DNA of 64,000 nucleotides from JBKEAR01 sp047972425 (GCA_047972425.1 JBKEAR010000019.1:4558-68557); one strand, 5' to 3'; positions 54,791-63,713 are shown, counted from the first letter of the stretch. The notes: generated by a model not told the origin, from the letters alone. Translations and numbers: made by a program.

Positions 54791-55655
54791 CCTTACCTAA
54801 AATTTTAAATTGAATAATAGCCAAAATAACAACTAAAACCACAATGCCCCATGCAATAGCTGCACCATAACCCACATTCGATGCCCGAAATGCCGTATTA
54901 TATAAATACATGGTGGGCGATAATGTGGCATCAGATGGGCCACCACGGGTGAGGTTCATGGGTTCATCAAATAATTGAATTGTCCCAATGGTTGATAAAA
55001 CAGCGGTAAAAAGCATAACGGGTCTTAATTGGGGCACGGTAATAAACATAAACTTTTGCCAAGCTTTTGCGCCATCAATTGAGGCTGCCTCGTAAAGAGA
55101 AGAGGGGATATTTTGCATAGCGGCTAAAAAGATAATCATATTATAACCAGTCCAACGCCATGTGATGGCAATCATGATGCTCACTTTTGCCAAAATCGGA
55201 TTATCCAGCCAATTAAGCGGTGTAAGATGCAGTGATTTAAGCATGGAGTTCACAATACCTTCAAAAGAAAGCAACATAAAAAAGATAATCGCATAGGCCA
55301 CAAGGGAGGTAACCGTTGGTAAAAAGATGCTCACCCGAAATAATCCTTTAAATTTGAGTAACGGATTATTAAGTATCGAGGCAAATACCATAGCTAAAAA
55401 TAGCATAATCGGAACTTGAATGATAAGAATGATAAACATATTCCAGACCGAGCGCCAAAAAATAGTATCTTGCATGAGCCGAATATAATTACCGAGACCA
55501 ACAAAGCTTTGTCTTTCGCCGCGGATAAAATAAAAGCTCATCATAAAGCTATCGATAATCGGCCACACCATAAAACATAAAAATAAAATAAGTGCTGGGG
55601 AAATAAATACCCAAGCGGCTCTTGTTTTTTGATAATTCAGATTAGTCGCTTTCAT
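54783..55655 (-). CDS. Sugar ABC transporter permease (MalF family)
   Basis: The 290-residue protein has six membrane segments and the loop SLYEAASIDGAKAWQKFMFITVPQLRPV, the EAA motif of CUT1 permeases. The LTRGGPSDATLSPTMYLYNTAF segment is also typical. It overlaps the MalG-like gene by eight bases and follows the binding protein gene by 60 bases. Confidence 0.9.
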   Translation of the reverse strand: MKATNLNYQKTRAAWVFISPALILFLCFMVWPIIDSFMMSFYFIRGERQSFVGLGNYIRLMQDTIFWRSVWNMFIILIIQVPIMLFLAMVFASILNNPLLKFKGLFRVSIFLPTVTSLVAYAIIFFMLLSFEGIVNSMLKSLHLTPLNWLDNPILAKVSIMIAITWRWTGYNMIIFLAAMQNIPSSLYEAASIDGAKAWQKFMFITVPQLRPVMLFTAVLSTIGTIQLFDEPMNLTRGGPSDATLSPTMYLYNTAFRASNVGYGAAIAWGIVVLVVILAIIQFKILGKDD

Positions 55656-55715
55656 TGGTAATTCCTAAAAATGTGCCTGCCTAAGAGAGATAGGCAGGCA
55701 AAGTTAAATGAGAGA

Positions 55716-56969
55716 CTAGTATTTATTAATTTTGCGCCCGGTTTGGTTAGCCAAACGTTTGGCGGCATCGGATAATATTTTGGTTGGTTCTTTATCGGTT
55801 GTAATGGCTTCGGCAACAATTTTATTGCCTTCTTCCCGTGCGATTGAATAGTCAATTGTATAAGTAGCCTCGGGGATATCATTCACAACTTTCGATAAAT
55901 CGGCCCATATCACTTGGCCACCAAAATAGGCGACGCCTTCGTTAAATGATGGCTCACTATAAACAGGCATATAGCTTGGGTATAATCCCCCTTTAAAGGC
56001 CTCTATTTGGTTGGCGATATTGGTTGTAAAAAATTCCATAAAATCATAGGCTAAATCAATATGTTCGCTTGTTGAGACAATCGCAAAATTACTACCACCA
56101 ATATTGGCCGCGCTGCGTCCTTGGCTATCTTTTGGCAAGGGCATTACGCCCCAATTGCCCGACATATCGCTTGCATTGCTTTCAATTGTTCCGGCAAGCC
56201 AAGCGCCTGATGGTATAGCAACAATTTTACCTGTTGTAATCGCTTGCACAAAGCCGTCCCAACCTTTGGCCGCTGTATAAATAATACCCGCTTTTTCCAT
56301 TTCATCAATTAATGTTAGCGATTCAAGCGATGCCGGGCTGTTATAATCGATATTACCATCTTTATCAAAATAACCGGTGGCTCTTTCTTGCATTAATGTA
56401 CGGTAAAATCCGTCATCATCAGTGCTTACGTTGGTCATATATGAATCAGTTGCTTCTCTGATTTTTTTACCGGCTTCTAAATAATCTTGCCAAGTTTCGA
56501 TTGATGCGGCATCAACCCCGGCTTTTTCAAAAATATCACGCCGATAAAATACACCCACAGGGCCGATATCAAATGGCATGGCATAAAATTTACCATCGGC
56601 TTGTAATGTTGCTTTTTTAAAGGCCGGGAAGCTATCGCTATATTGGTCGTAACCTTTTGCCGATAGATCCACAAATGCGTTGGGCCAATTGGCTAAAAAC
56701 CCCGAAAAATATTCATCTTCTACTAAAAAGACATCGGGTAATCCCTTGCCATTTGCTTGTAAGCCGATATTTACTTTTGTATACACATCGTTACGGCCGG
56801 TATCAATGATATTAATTTCGGCATCGGGGTGATTTTGCATGTAAAGCTCTGCCGCTTTTTCAAGAACCGGAACATTAATGTTCCATGCCCAAATATCAAT
56901 AGCTTCGGCAAAGCTTGATAAGCTTGTTGAAAGCATAATGGCCGTTAATACGGATTTTGTATATTTCAT
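55716..56969 (-). CDS. Sugar ABC transporter substrate-binding protein 1
   Basis: The 417-residue exported protein has a signal peptide (MKYTKSVLTAIMLSTSLSSFAEA) and the CUT1 binding-protein pattern: LPDVFLVEDEYFSGFLANWPNAFVDLS, YAMPFDIGPVGVFYRRDIFEKAGVD and FAIVSTSEHIDLAYDFMEFF. It is closely related to the upstream gene and shares an identical C-terminal motif (AAKRLANQTGRKINKY), pointing to a tandem duplication. AAGGAAC precedes the start. Confidence 0.92.
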   Translation of the reverse strand: MKYTKSVLTAIMLSTSLSSFAEAIDIWAWNINVPVLEKAAELYMQNHPDAEINIIDTGRNDVYTKVNIGLQANGKGLPDVFLVEDEYFSGFLANWPNAFVDLSAKGYDQYSDSFPAFKKATLQADGKFYAMPFDIGPVGVFYRRDIFEKAGVDAASIETWQDYLEAGKKIREATDSYMTNVSTDDDGFYRTLMQERATGYFDKDGNIDYNSPASLESLTLIDEMEKAGIIYTAAKGWDGFVQAITTGKIVAIPSGAWLAGTIESNASDMSGNWGVMPLPKDSQGRSAANIGGSNFAIVSTSEHIDLAYDFMEFFTTNIANQIEAFKGGLYPSYMPVYSEPSFNEGVAYFGGQVIWADLSKVVNDIPEATYTIDYSIAREEGNKIVAEAITTDKEPTKILSDAAKRLANQTGRKINKY

Positions 56970-56996
56970 TATTTTGTTCCTTTCTTATGTTTAATA

Positions 56997-58256
56997 TTAA
57001 TATTTATTGATTTTACGTCCGGTCTGATTAGCCAAGCGTTTGGCGGCATCATTTAACGCTTTTTGAACATCGGCATCATTTAATACCACATCGCTTAAAA
57101 CTTTAATCATCTCTTGGCGAGCCAAAGAATAGTCCATTGTAAATGTAACGGCAGGGATATTCTGTACGGTTTTACCAAACTCTGCCCAAATAGGCTGGTT
57201 ATTAAAAAATTCAACGGGTGCATTAAAGCTATCAAGCGCATAAACCGGTGTAAGGCTTGGGAATAATCCACCAACAAAAGCAGCCTCTTGCCATTCGGTT
57301 GTTGTTGTGAAAAACCGCATAAAGTCATAGGCAAGCTCTACATTTTGGCTTGATGATGGTATGACAAAGTTGCTACCGCCAATATTCGATGCATTTTTCC
57401 CTTGCGAATTTTTAGGCAATGGCATTACTCCCCAATCGCCCGCTTGATTCGGCGCTTGTCTTTCAATTGTACCCGCAAGCCATGCGCCCGATGGTGTAGC
57501 GACAATACGGTTATTGACAAAAGCCTGCACAAAACTATCCCAGCCGATATTACCTGTATATAAAATACCGGCTTCGTCCATTTTTTTGATGTTGGTAAAA
57601 ACTTCTATCATTTCAGGGCTGTTAAAGGCAATATTGCCGTCTTTATCAAAATAATGGGTATTCGATGCCCCAATCATGGCGCGAACCAATATTTCTTCGT
57701 CTGTGCGGATATCGGTCATAAAAGATCCGGTTACTTCTTTAATTTTTACACCGGCAGCAATATAATCGTCCCAAGTTTCAATGGATTTTGGGTCAACACC
57801 CGCTTTTTCAAAAATACTCGGCCGATAAAACACACCCACAGGGCCGGCATCGAACGGCATGCCATAAAATTTTCCGTTCATTTGGTTGGTTTCTACCTTA
57901 AACTGTGGGAAATACTGCGCATATTCGTCATATCCTAAAGCCGAAAGATCGGTAAAACCATTGGGCCAATTTTCTAAATATCCTTTTAAATGGGTATCTT
58001 CAACCAAAATAACATCAGCCAAACCTTTTCCATTGGCCTGTAGGCCAACAGATAATTTGGTGTAAACATCTTGCGAGCCAATATCCGATACATTAATTAC
58101 CGCATTTGGGTTATCCTTCACATAAGCTTCTGCCGCTTTTTGTAATAAGGGTACATTGATATTCCATGCCCAAATTTGAATATTGCCTTCTGCAGCCCAG
58201 CTACTTAGACTGGTGGAAACTAAAATTGATGATAAAACTATACTTAACTTTTTCAT
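56997..58256 (-). CDS. Sugar ABC transporter substrate-binding protein 2
   Basis: The 419-residue protein is a paralogue of the next gene, with a signal peptide (MKKLSIVLSSILVSTSLSSWA) and matching blocks such as LQANGKGLADVILVEDTHLKGYLENWPN and PFDAGPVGVFYRPSIFEKAGVD. It is the first gene of the operon, divergent from an araC-type regulator. The two copies differ at scattered positions in otherwise shared blocks, so they may bind different sugars. Confidence 0.92.
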   Translation of the reverse strand: MKKLSIVLSSILVSTSLSSWAAEGNIQIWAWNINVPLLQKAAEAYVKDNPNAVINVSDIGSQDVYTKLSVGLQANGKGLADVILVEDTHLKGYLENWPNGFTDLSALGYDEYAQYFPQFKVETNQMNGKFYGMPFDAGPVGVFYRPSIFEKAGVDPKSIETWDDYIAAGVKIKEVTGSFMTDIRTDEEILVRAMIGASNTHYFDKDGNIAFNSPEMIEVFTNIKKMDEAGILYTGNIGWDSFVQAFVNNRIVATPSGAWLAGTIERQAPNQAGDWGVMPLPKNSQGKNASNIGGSNFVIPSSSQNVELAYDFMRFFTTTTEWQEAAFVGGLFPSLTPVYALDSFNAPVEFFNNQPIWAEFGKTVQNIPAVTFTMDYSLARQEMIKVLSDVVLNDADVQKALNDAAKRLANQTGRKINKY

Positions 58257-58443
58257 TTGACCGTCCCTTTACATATTATTTTTATATTTTTACTGTATAA
58301 ATACTCTTTTTATTCTTTAAGGCTAGCATGATAGTATGGTGAAAAATTCCTGCTTTATTTTTTTTTATTCCAGTTTTCAACACAAAATGCTAAAATAAAA
58401 GTAAAGAGGTTAAAATTTGGCTTATGCAAAATAGGATTTATCA
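58257..58443. promoter_or_regulatory. Divergent control region of the sugar operon and araC-type gene
   Basis: This 187-base AT-rich gap must hold the promoters of the minus-strand sugar operon and the plus-strand regulator, and probably the AraC-type sites. I cannot single out convincing boxes. Confidence 0.4.
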
Positions 58444-59328
58444 ATGGTTGGCCATATCAATGTAAAAAAAGATGTTAAACAAGGCGCGCCTTTTAATCAT
58501 CTAGCAAATGAGCATTCTACTTTTTGGTACCATGGTGCGCCCAATGTGATGAAAAATGAGCATTGGCATAATCATATTGAGTTTAATTTTATTAAACAAG
58601 GGGTGGTTGCTTATAATTATGATGGGCACAATATAGAATTTCCCTCTGGGCAGCTTATCTTTTTTTGGGGTGGTATTCCGCACCGAATGACAAATTTTCG
58701 GCTTAGTGATCAAAAGGGATTTTATAATTTCCATTATCCGTTAGAGGATTTTTTAATGGTTAATTTTGACCGTAAATTACACCGTTTATTACTCAGTGGG
58801 CATATCTTAACACTGAAAGCCCCCGATTTTTTGATAGAACAATATTTTGAACTTTGGCGTATGGATATTCAAAAGCAGGGTATGGATATTTTTGACCGGA
58901 TTAACTCGGATATTGCAGCATTATTTACGCGTTTTTCCTTTGAGACTTTGGCTTTTCCCCATGGAACCCAGCCGATTAAAAGTAAAGATATAACACCGAA
59001 TATGTTATTATTTGTTAAAATTATCCGGTATATATTCGAGCATTTTCAAGAAGATATCCGCAATACCGATATTGCCGAGCATTTAGGTTTTCATGAAAAT
59101 TATATTCAACGGGTTTTTAAAGATTTTTCAGGAAGTTCTATTCGGCAATTTATTATTCATATTCGTTTAAAATATGCATGCTCATTGTTGCGCAACACCA
59201 ATCGTTCGATATTTAATATTGTTATTGAAACCGGTTTTGGCTCCACCAGCCGATTTTATAAAGCCTTTGCCGATACCTACCAACAAACCCCCAAACAATA
59301 TCGAGATATTTGGAAGCAAGAGAAATGA
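58444..59328 (+). CDS. AraC family transcriptional regulator with cupin sensor domain
   Basis: The 294-residue protein has an N-terminal cupin-like sensor (NEHWHNHIEFNFIKQGVVAY) and a C-terminal double HTH. The first helix pair is IAEHLGFHENYIQRVFKDF and the second ends in FGSTSRFYKAFADTYQQTPKQYR, the AraC signature. It diverges from the sugar ABC operon, which it probably activates in response to the imported sugar. It ends ten bases before the tRNA-Arg fragment. Confidence 0.9.
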   Translation: MVGHINVKKDVKQGAPFNHLANEHSTFWYHGAPNVMKNEHWHNHIEFNFIKQGVVAYNYDGHNIEFPSGQLIFFWGGIPHRMTNFRLSDQKGFYNFHYPLEDFLMVNFDRKLHRLLLSGHILTLKAPDFLIEQYFELWRMDIQKQGMDIFDRINSDIAALFTRFSFETLAFPHGTQPIKSKDITPNMLLFVKIIRYIFEHFQEDIRNTDIAEHLGFHENYIQRVFKDFSGSSIRQFIIHIRLKYACSLLRNTNRSIFNIVIETGFGSTSRFYKAFADTYQQTPKQYRDIWKQEK

Positions 59329-59337
59329 TAAATGGAA

Positions 59338-59384
59338 TGGCGCACCCGACAGGATTTGAAAATGTGACCTTTGCCTTCGGAGAG
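59338..59384 (-). other. 3' fragment of tRNA-Arg(CCG): putative attachment site (attL)
   Basis: On the minus strand the sequence runs from the anticodon loop (CTCCGAA) through GGCAAAGGTCACA, a damaged T-arm and CCTGTCGGGTGCGCCA to the CCA end at 59338-59340. It matches the 3' half of a tRNA-Arg(CCG) gene. The normal CAGGTTCGAATCCTG T-arm is altered to CATTTTCAAATCCTG, so the T-stem is broken. Homology stops in the anticodon loop, as expected for crossover by a tRNA-targeting integrase. This is the left-over host 3' half; the restored tRNA should lie at the far end of the element. Confidence 0.75.
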
Positions 59385-59537
59385 AAAATAATTTTATATT
59401 CACTTGTAATTATCCATAATCTTTGGTATTAATATAAATGAGTGTATTGCTTGATTGTATAGTATTTTAAGTATAAATGACTATAAATAATAATCAAGAA
59501 TATTTTATAGGTAAGGGTCTTAATAGGGTCTTAAATC

Positions 59538-60803
59538 ATGATTAAACAAATTACGCAAGCCTTAATTAATAATATTGAACCAAAAGAAAAGCCTTTTGAA
59601 GTCTTTGATACAAACGTTAAAGGGCTTTTATTGCGTGTTCAACCTACTGGTAATTGCACTTTCTATTTTGCGTTTAAAGCTTTGAATGGCAAGAAGGCAC
59701 GAATTAAAATTGGACAAGCTAAAAGAAGTGGGGTTGGTGATATAACTCCGATAATAGCAAGGAAAAGAGCTGAAGAATATAGGGTTATATGTGCAAGGGG
59801 TGTTGACCCTAGAGAGGAGATAAAAGAAAAAATAGCAAAAGCAACACAGGATAGAGGAAATACACTTTCCGCTTTCTCACAACACCAATACCAGCTTTAT
59901 GTTAAAAGCCACCATAAGGACGCTTATAATACTATCCAGCGATTAAAGCATTTTGAAAAAGAATGGGGAGATTTACCCTTAGATAAAATCACCACTAAGC
60001 ACATTGAGGATTATCGACAAAAGAGGATTAAGCAGGGACTAACACACGCAACAATCAACAGGGACTTAAATATATTGAAAGGGTTATTTTCTAGGGGTAT
60101 TGAGTGGGGAGCAATAGCAGATACTCCTTTCCGCCGTTTAAAGAACCTTAGAGTGGATAAAAAAGGAAACACAAGGTTTCTTTCCAAAGAGGAAGAGCAA
60201 GCCTTAAGAGGGGCTTTAAGGGAGCGTGATAGGCTAAAGAGGGAGAAAAGAGCATCATCTGATAAATGGCATCTTGATAGGGGGTATGAACTCCATACGG
60301 CACGCTATGAGGATTATGCGTATGTTGATTATTTAGAGCCAATGGTTTTAGTGGCTTTAAATACAGGCATGCGCAGGGGGGAGTTGTTATCTTTAACATG
60401 GCAGGATATTGACCTTAAACAAAATATCATTTCACTAAAAGGAAAGAATACAAAGTCAGCCCAAAGCCGTAACATACCTATGAATGATGAAGTGAAAGAT
60501 ATAATCACAAAGTTACATGATGAAGGTGTAACCGCTGGAGATTATCTTTTTACCCACCCACTAACTGGAAAGCCTATGAAAGAGATTGGCAAGGCTTGGA
60601 GAGAAGTGGTAAAACAAGCAGGTATTGAGGGTTTTCGTTTCCACGATTTAAGGCATACCTTTGCATCTAACCTTGCAAGGCATAATCAAAGCCCTTATAC
60701 CCTTCAATCGTTATTAGGACATAGTAGCTTAGAAATGGTACAAAGATATGCTCATATAGGCGATGATACCCTTCAAGACGCTGTTAATTCCTTATTAGAT
60801 TAG
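59538..60803 (+). CDS. int: Tyrosine recombinase (phage/island integrase)
   Basis: The 421-residue protein has an N-terminal arm-binding domain (GLLLRVQPTGNCTFYFAF, KARIKIGQ), a SAM-like core-binding domain (about 105-210) and a catalytic domain. Catalytic residues are R280 (TGMRRGELLSLTW), H369-x-x-R372 (FHDLRHTFASNLA), H395 (LLGHSS) and Tyr404 (QRYAHI). It lies 150 bases inside the tRNA-Arg fragment and reads into the element. Tandem AGGGTCTTAA copies precede the start. It should catalyse integration and, with a directionality factor, excision. Confidence 0.95.
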   Translation: MIKQITQALINNIEPKEKPFEVFDTNVKGLLLRVQPTGNCTFYFAFKALNGKKARIKIGQAKRSGVGDITPIIARKRAEEYRVICARGVDPREEIKEKIAKATQDRGNTLSAFSQHQYQLYVKSHHKDAYNTIQRLKHFEKEWGDLPLDKITTKHIEDYRQKRIKQGLTHATINRDLNILKGLFSRGIEWGAIADTPFRRLKNLRVDKKGNTRFLSKEEEQALRGALRERDRLKREKRASSDKWHLDRGYELHTARYEDYAYVDYLEPMVLVALNTGMRRGELLSLTWQDIDLKQNIISLKGKNTKSAQSRNIPMNDEVKDIITKLHDEGVTAGDYLFTHPLTGKPMKEIGKAWREVVKQAGIEGFRFHDLRHTFASNLARHNQSPYTLQSLLGHSSLEMVQRYAHIGDDTLQDAVNSLLD

Positions 60804-60902
60804 ATAGGTTTTATCTGTGGTTTATATTGTGGTTAAAAAGAAACTATGTTAGCTTTAAAGGCGTTGCTAATTTTGGTAACATTTTTATTGGGTATTAAAT
60901 AT

Positions 60903-61637
60903 ATGAAGAAAATTCTAAGTATTTTTTTGTTCCTCTCGTTATTTCCTTTATATAGCTTTAGCGAATATGTAAAAATTATTGCCATTTGTGAGATGTTTGA
61001 TGCTGAGTGTACTTACCCATTAGGAAATGAAGAATGTAGCCCTTTAGTTTTGGAAAATGTTTCTAATACATTAATCAATGTTATAGTTAATGATGATAAT
61101 ACTTTTTCAATAATGGAAGGATGGGGAAGTGAAAAAGTAGTCTTTTTTAGTAGTGAAGAAGAAAGAATAACTAGAACTAAAGATAAGCTTGTATTGATGG
61201 AAATGGATTTATTTAAAATATTCAATACAAAAAAGAATGAAAAGAAGGAGGAACTCTTCTCTTCTAACTCTATTTTCATTATAGATAATTTTTTCTATTA
61301 TCCTTTTGCCATAGAAAAGGATGGAGGAGCAACAGCTTTTACACATACTCGTCTACTAAAGAGTGGTGCACAAGTGGTGTATTCGGGACTTTGTACTGTC
61401 AATTCTAGGGATGAAATAAAAAAAATAGCGATGATGTTTATGACTGAAGATAAGTTAAAATTTTTAGATATAGCAAATGAAGATAAAAAAAACATAGAAG
61501 AAATAATAATAGAAAAGAAAGATGCTTTATCAATAAAAGAGCTTCCTCAGATTGAACAAGACATAAATAACATTATTTTTGATTATATAAAAACAAATAT
61601 GGAATATAATAATTTAACTCCATATAGTAATAAATAA
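60903..61637 (+). CDS. Unknown exported protein of the integrative element
   Basis: I start at 60903 because it places a typical signal peptide at the N-terminus (MKKILSIFLFLSLFPLYSFS, then EYVK), giving 244 residues; an upstream ATG at 60846 is possible. The mature part is rich in Lys, Glu and Asn and has Cys residues near the start (IICEMFDAECTY, NEECSPL-like). No known family is recognised. It lies between int and a gene-free stretch. It may be cargo, a surface protein or immunity-related. Confidence 0.6.
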   Translation: MKKILSIFLFLSLFPLYSFSEYVKIIAICEMFDAECTYPLGNEECSPLVLENVSNTLINVIVNDDNTFSIMEGWGSEKVVFFSSEEERITRTKDKLVLMEMDLFKIFNTKKNEKKEELFSSNSIFIIDNFFYYPFAIEKDGGATAFTHTRLLKSGAQVVYSGLCTVNSRDEIKKIAMMFMTEDKLKFLDIANEDKKNIEEIIIEKKDALSIKELPQIEQDINNIIFDYIKTNMEYNNLTPYSNK

Positions 61638-62304
61638 AATCAAAACCTATTAATTATACTGTATGACAAATAACTGCTTTTCCCAAAAAAATATTAGGAT
61701 TGTTCTTAATAATAGGGTTAAGAGGGATAGTGGCTTATATTTTTGGCGTAAAATTCTGAGGCGGTATTCTAAGACTTGAACCTTACCTTCTTTCCCCATA
61801 GCCCCACCCTTCATATACTCTTTGCCTTGCCCTAGTTGACTGATTGATATGCTTTGTAACTGGCTACATAAGTACGGTAGGGTGGGTGGTGTATCGTTAC
61901 CCTTGTTATCACTACACAATATCTTACTTCTTTTAGTAGGGGGGAAACCTAAAGATTAAGCCAAGCCCTATAGCCAGCGTCTCCGAAACTATACTTTATG
62001 ATCCCATAGGCTTTGCAGTCTCCTTTTATGTATCAAAGCAATGTTCTCATATATCCTTAAAGAAACTAAGAAGGACTTAAAAATTCTTTCTTACATAAAT
62101 AATTGTTTACATCTGTTTAATTATTATCTAGAATCCTAGACACACTACCCCACCTATAAGGATTACTCCATACTTGGAGATAAGATAATCCTAGGCACAC
62201 ACACACACTAAAGGAACTAATATGAGAAGGAAGCTTAAGTTATAATGGACTGAGGGAGCTTGTTGTATTTTATTTTGATTAAGGAGGTGTTAGTCAAAGA
62301 AGAT
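61638..62304. other. Gene-free stretch of the element
   Basis: No convincing gene is seen. Bases 62159-62192 form a nested stem-loop: AGGATTA pairs with TAATCCT, and inside it CTCCA with TGGAG. AATCCTAG followed by CACAC occurs at 62132 and 62187, the second copy inside this structure and running into a CA repeat (62196-62208). AAGGAGG at 62281-62287 is a perfect ribosome-binding-site-like element but stands 17 bases before the next ATG. Confidence 0.5.
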
Positions 62305-62357
62305 ATGTGTAAAGGAAAGTTTATTTTTAGTTTAATTTTAGTATGTGTAAAGGAAAG
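62304..62357 (+). repeat. 16-base direct repeat before the HTH gene, with a possible leader peptide
   Basis: TATGTGTAAAGGAAAG occurs at 62304-62319 and 62342-62357. The second copy supplies the ribosome-binding site (AAAGGAAAG) of the HTH gene at 62361. The first copy opens a 19-codon frame from ATG 62305 that ends in TGA at 62362-62364, overlapping the next ATG as ATGA. Confidence 0.6.
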
Positions 62358-62360
62358 ACT

Positions 62361-62729
62361 ATGAGAGAAATAAAAGAGTGGGGCATAACAAAGGATAATA
62401 ATACGGTAATCCGTAACAATCTAATAAGTGAACTATATTGTGCAGGGCAGGATATAGCAGACCTTTCAGTTATTTTTAATCTTGATAAGAAGGCACTTAC
62501 AAGGATTGTAAGAACTATGGAGAGAGATGCTCTAATACTTGAACTATTCGAAGGGGCAGACTATACAACCGAAGAGCTTGCCCATACATTCAACCTCAAA
62601 GAAAGAATAATCAAGCGTATTGTATATACTAGGTTTTATGAAGGCAAGGCACAGGACGAAAAAGAAGAGAGGATAAGGGCGTTATACCCTAGAGAACCCG
62701 ATATTGTATCCGAGGTATATGGTAATTAA
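62361..62729 (+). CDS. Small protein with two helix-turn-helix-like repeats
   Basis: I start at 62361, after AAAGGAAAG; an ATG six codons upstream exists within the repeat. The 122-residue protein contains two similar HTH-like units, DIADLSVIFNLDKKALTRIVR and TTEELAHTFNLKERIIKRIV. They resemble sigma-region-4 or homeodomain-like helices. It may regulate the element. No family can be named with confidence. Confidence 0.55.
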   Translation: MREIKEWGITKDNNTVIRNNLISELYCAGQDIADLSVIFNLDKKALTRIVRTMERDALILELFEGADYTTEELAHTFNLKERIIKRIVYTRFYEGKAQDEKEERIRALYPREPDIVSEVYGN

Positions 62730-62741
62730 AGGGCGATTTAG

Positions 62742-62842
62742 TAAAATCCATTTTAAGGACTCTAGAGAGCTTATTTAATCTTTTGGCTACATGGGGTCAA
62801 TAATAAATTAAGGGACTCCAGAGAGTCTTAAAATGGATTTTA
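62742..62842. repeat. Long interrupted inverted repeat
   Basis: Arm 62742-62763 (TAAAATCCATTTTAAGGACT...) pairs with arm 62822-62842 (reverse complement, one-base bulge), with 58 bases between. Each arm is followed or preceded by smaller palindromes (CTCTAGAGAG; GACTCCAGAGAGTC). It can form a cruciform or long hairpin and may be part of an origin or a terminator for the HTH gene. Confidence 0.75.
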
Positions 62843-62917
62843 GGGCTATATTAATGTTGTGGGTAGTGGGGTTGTTTGTGTTATCCTTATAAAAATATTT
62901 CTCACAATAAATACATC

Positions 62918-63155
62918 TAGTATACAAGGTTAAAATTCGGCTATTTTTCTCTCTAATCTATTAATATAAATCAACAACTTATTAATATGCTCCGTTACGA
63001 AGTAATAAGCCTTAATAATTATAAGTGGGTATAGTTAGTATACAAGCGATATATAAGGGTAAAAATACACCCTGACTTATCATTATAAATCAATAGCTTA
63101 TTAATATGACACACTTACGAAGGAATTATCCTTCCCAAAAAAACATATATATTAT
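62918..63155. repeat. Two imperfect tandem repeats of about 118 bases (origin-like)
   Basis: TAGTATACAAG occurs at 62918-62928 and 63036-63046. ATAAATCAA followed by A-CTTATTAATATG occurs at 62966 and 63085, and TTACGAAG at 62995 and 63114. The order and spacing are the same in both copies, with one base of length difference. The region is AT-rich and lies before the small HTH and Rep genes, as iterons do. I see no DnaA box consensus that I would call. Confidence 0.65.
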
Positions 63156-63231
63156 TACTTATATATTACTTATAAGCCCCCCTTAAACTGTATGTGTGTG
63201 GGCTTTCCCTTCACAAACCCAATAACCCTTT

Positions 63232-63262
63232 TAAGCAACCCTTAAAGGGGCTTTTTATTATC
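63232..63262 (+). terminator. Terminator-like hairpin before the excisionase-like gene
   Basis: AAGC-aa-CCCTT pairs with AAGGG-GCTT, followed by TTTTTATTAT. It lies about 35 bases before the next start. A looser AAGCCC/GGGCTT pair lies just upstream (about 63173-63206). Confidence 0.6.
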
Positions 63263-63292
63263 TCTTAAACAACCCATAAAGGACAATAAACA

Positions 63293-63514
63293 ATGACAAC
63301 AGAGCTATCAATGAACCCTAATCAACTGCTTAATGTAAAACAAACAGCCGAATTATTATCAGTTTCACCTTCAACAATCAATCGCTGGAGACTAGAAGGT
63401 AAAGGGCAAGGGGTTGTTCCTATTCGAATTGGTAATGCAGTCCGTTATCGTTATTCTGATATTGAAGATTATATACAGCGTAAATATGAAAATCCAGAGA
63501 ATTGTTCTAATTAA
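63293..63514 (+). CDS. Excisionase/AlpA-like helix-turn-helix protein (HTH_17)
   Basis: The 73-residue product has a winged-HTH of the MerR/excisionase type: LLNVKQTAELLSVSPSTINRWRLEGKG, followed by the wing VPIRIGNAVRYRYSDIEDYI. Such proteins act as recombination directionality factors or as activators in islands. AAAGGAC precedes the start. It sits before the Rep gene, and no partner other than the distant int is visible. Confidence 0.85.
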   Translation: MTTELSMNPNQLLNVKQTAELLSVSPSTINRWRLEGKGQGVVPIRIGNAVRYRYSDIEDYIQRKYENPENCSN

Positions 63515-63713
63515 TCAAAGCTTTATAGCGGAATGAATGTCTATAAATGTTTTCAGAAAAAATACACATTTTTAAGTCCTTTACAAAATGCTTTCAAACC
63601 AAGCAATACAGCCAGATACACGCTATATTAAAGGCTACCCCAAAACTAGCCCCTATACTATATAGTTAATTTACTAAGTACATTAATAACTCTAAAGAGC
63701 CTTTGGAGGTCAA

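Noticed and set aside
61650..61919. 89-codon minus-strand frame in the integrative element
   Set aside because: The start would be TTG without a ribosome-binding site and no family is recognisable. A start at an internal ATG cannot be excluded, so it is only weakly rejected.
62196..62208. CA dinucleotide run as a phase-variation tract
   Set aside because: It lies in a gene-free stretch with no promoter or reading frame that its length would affect.
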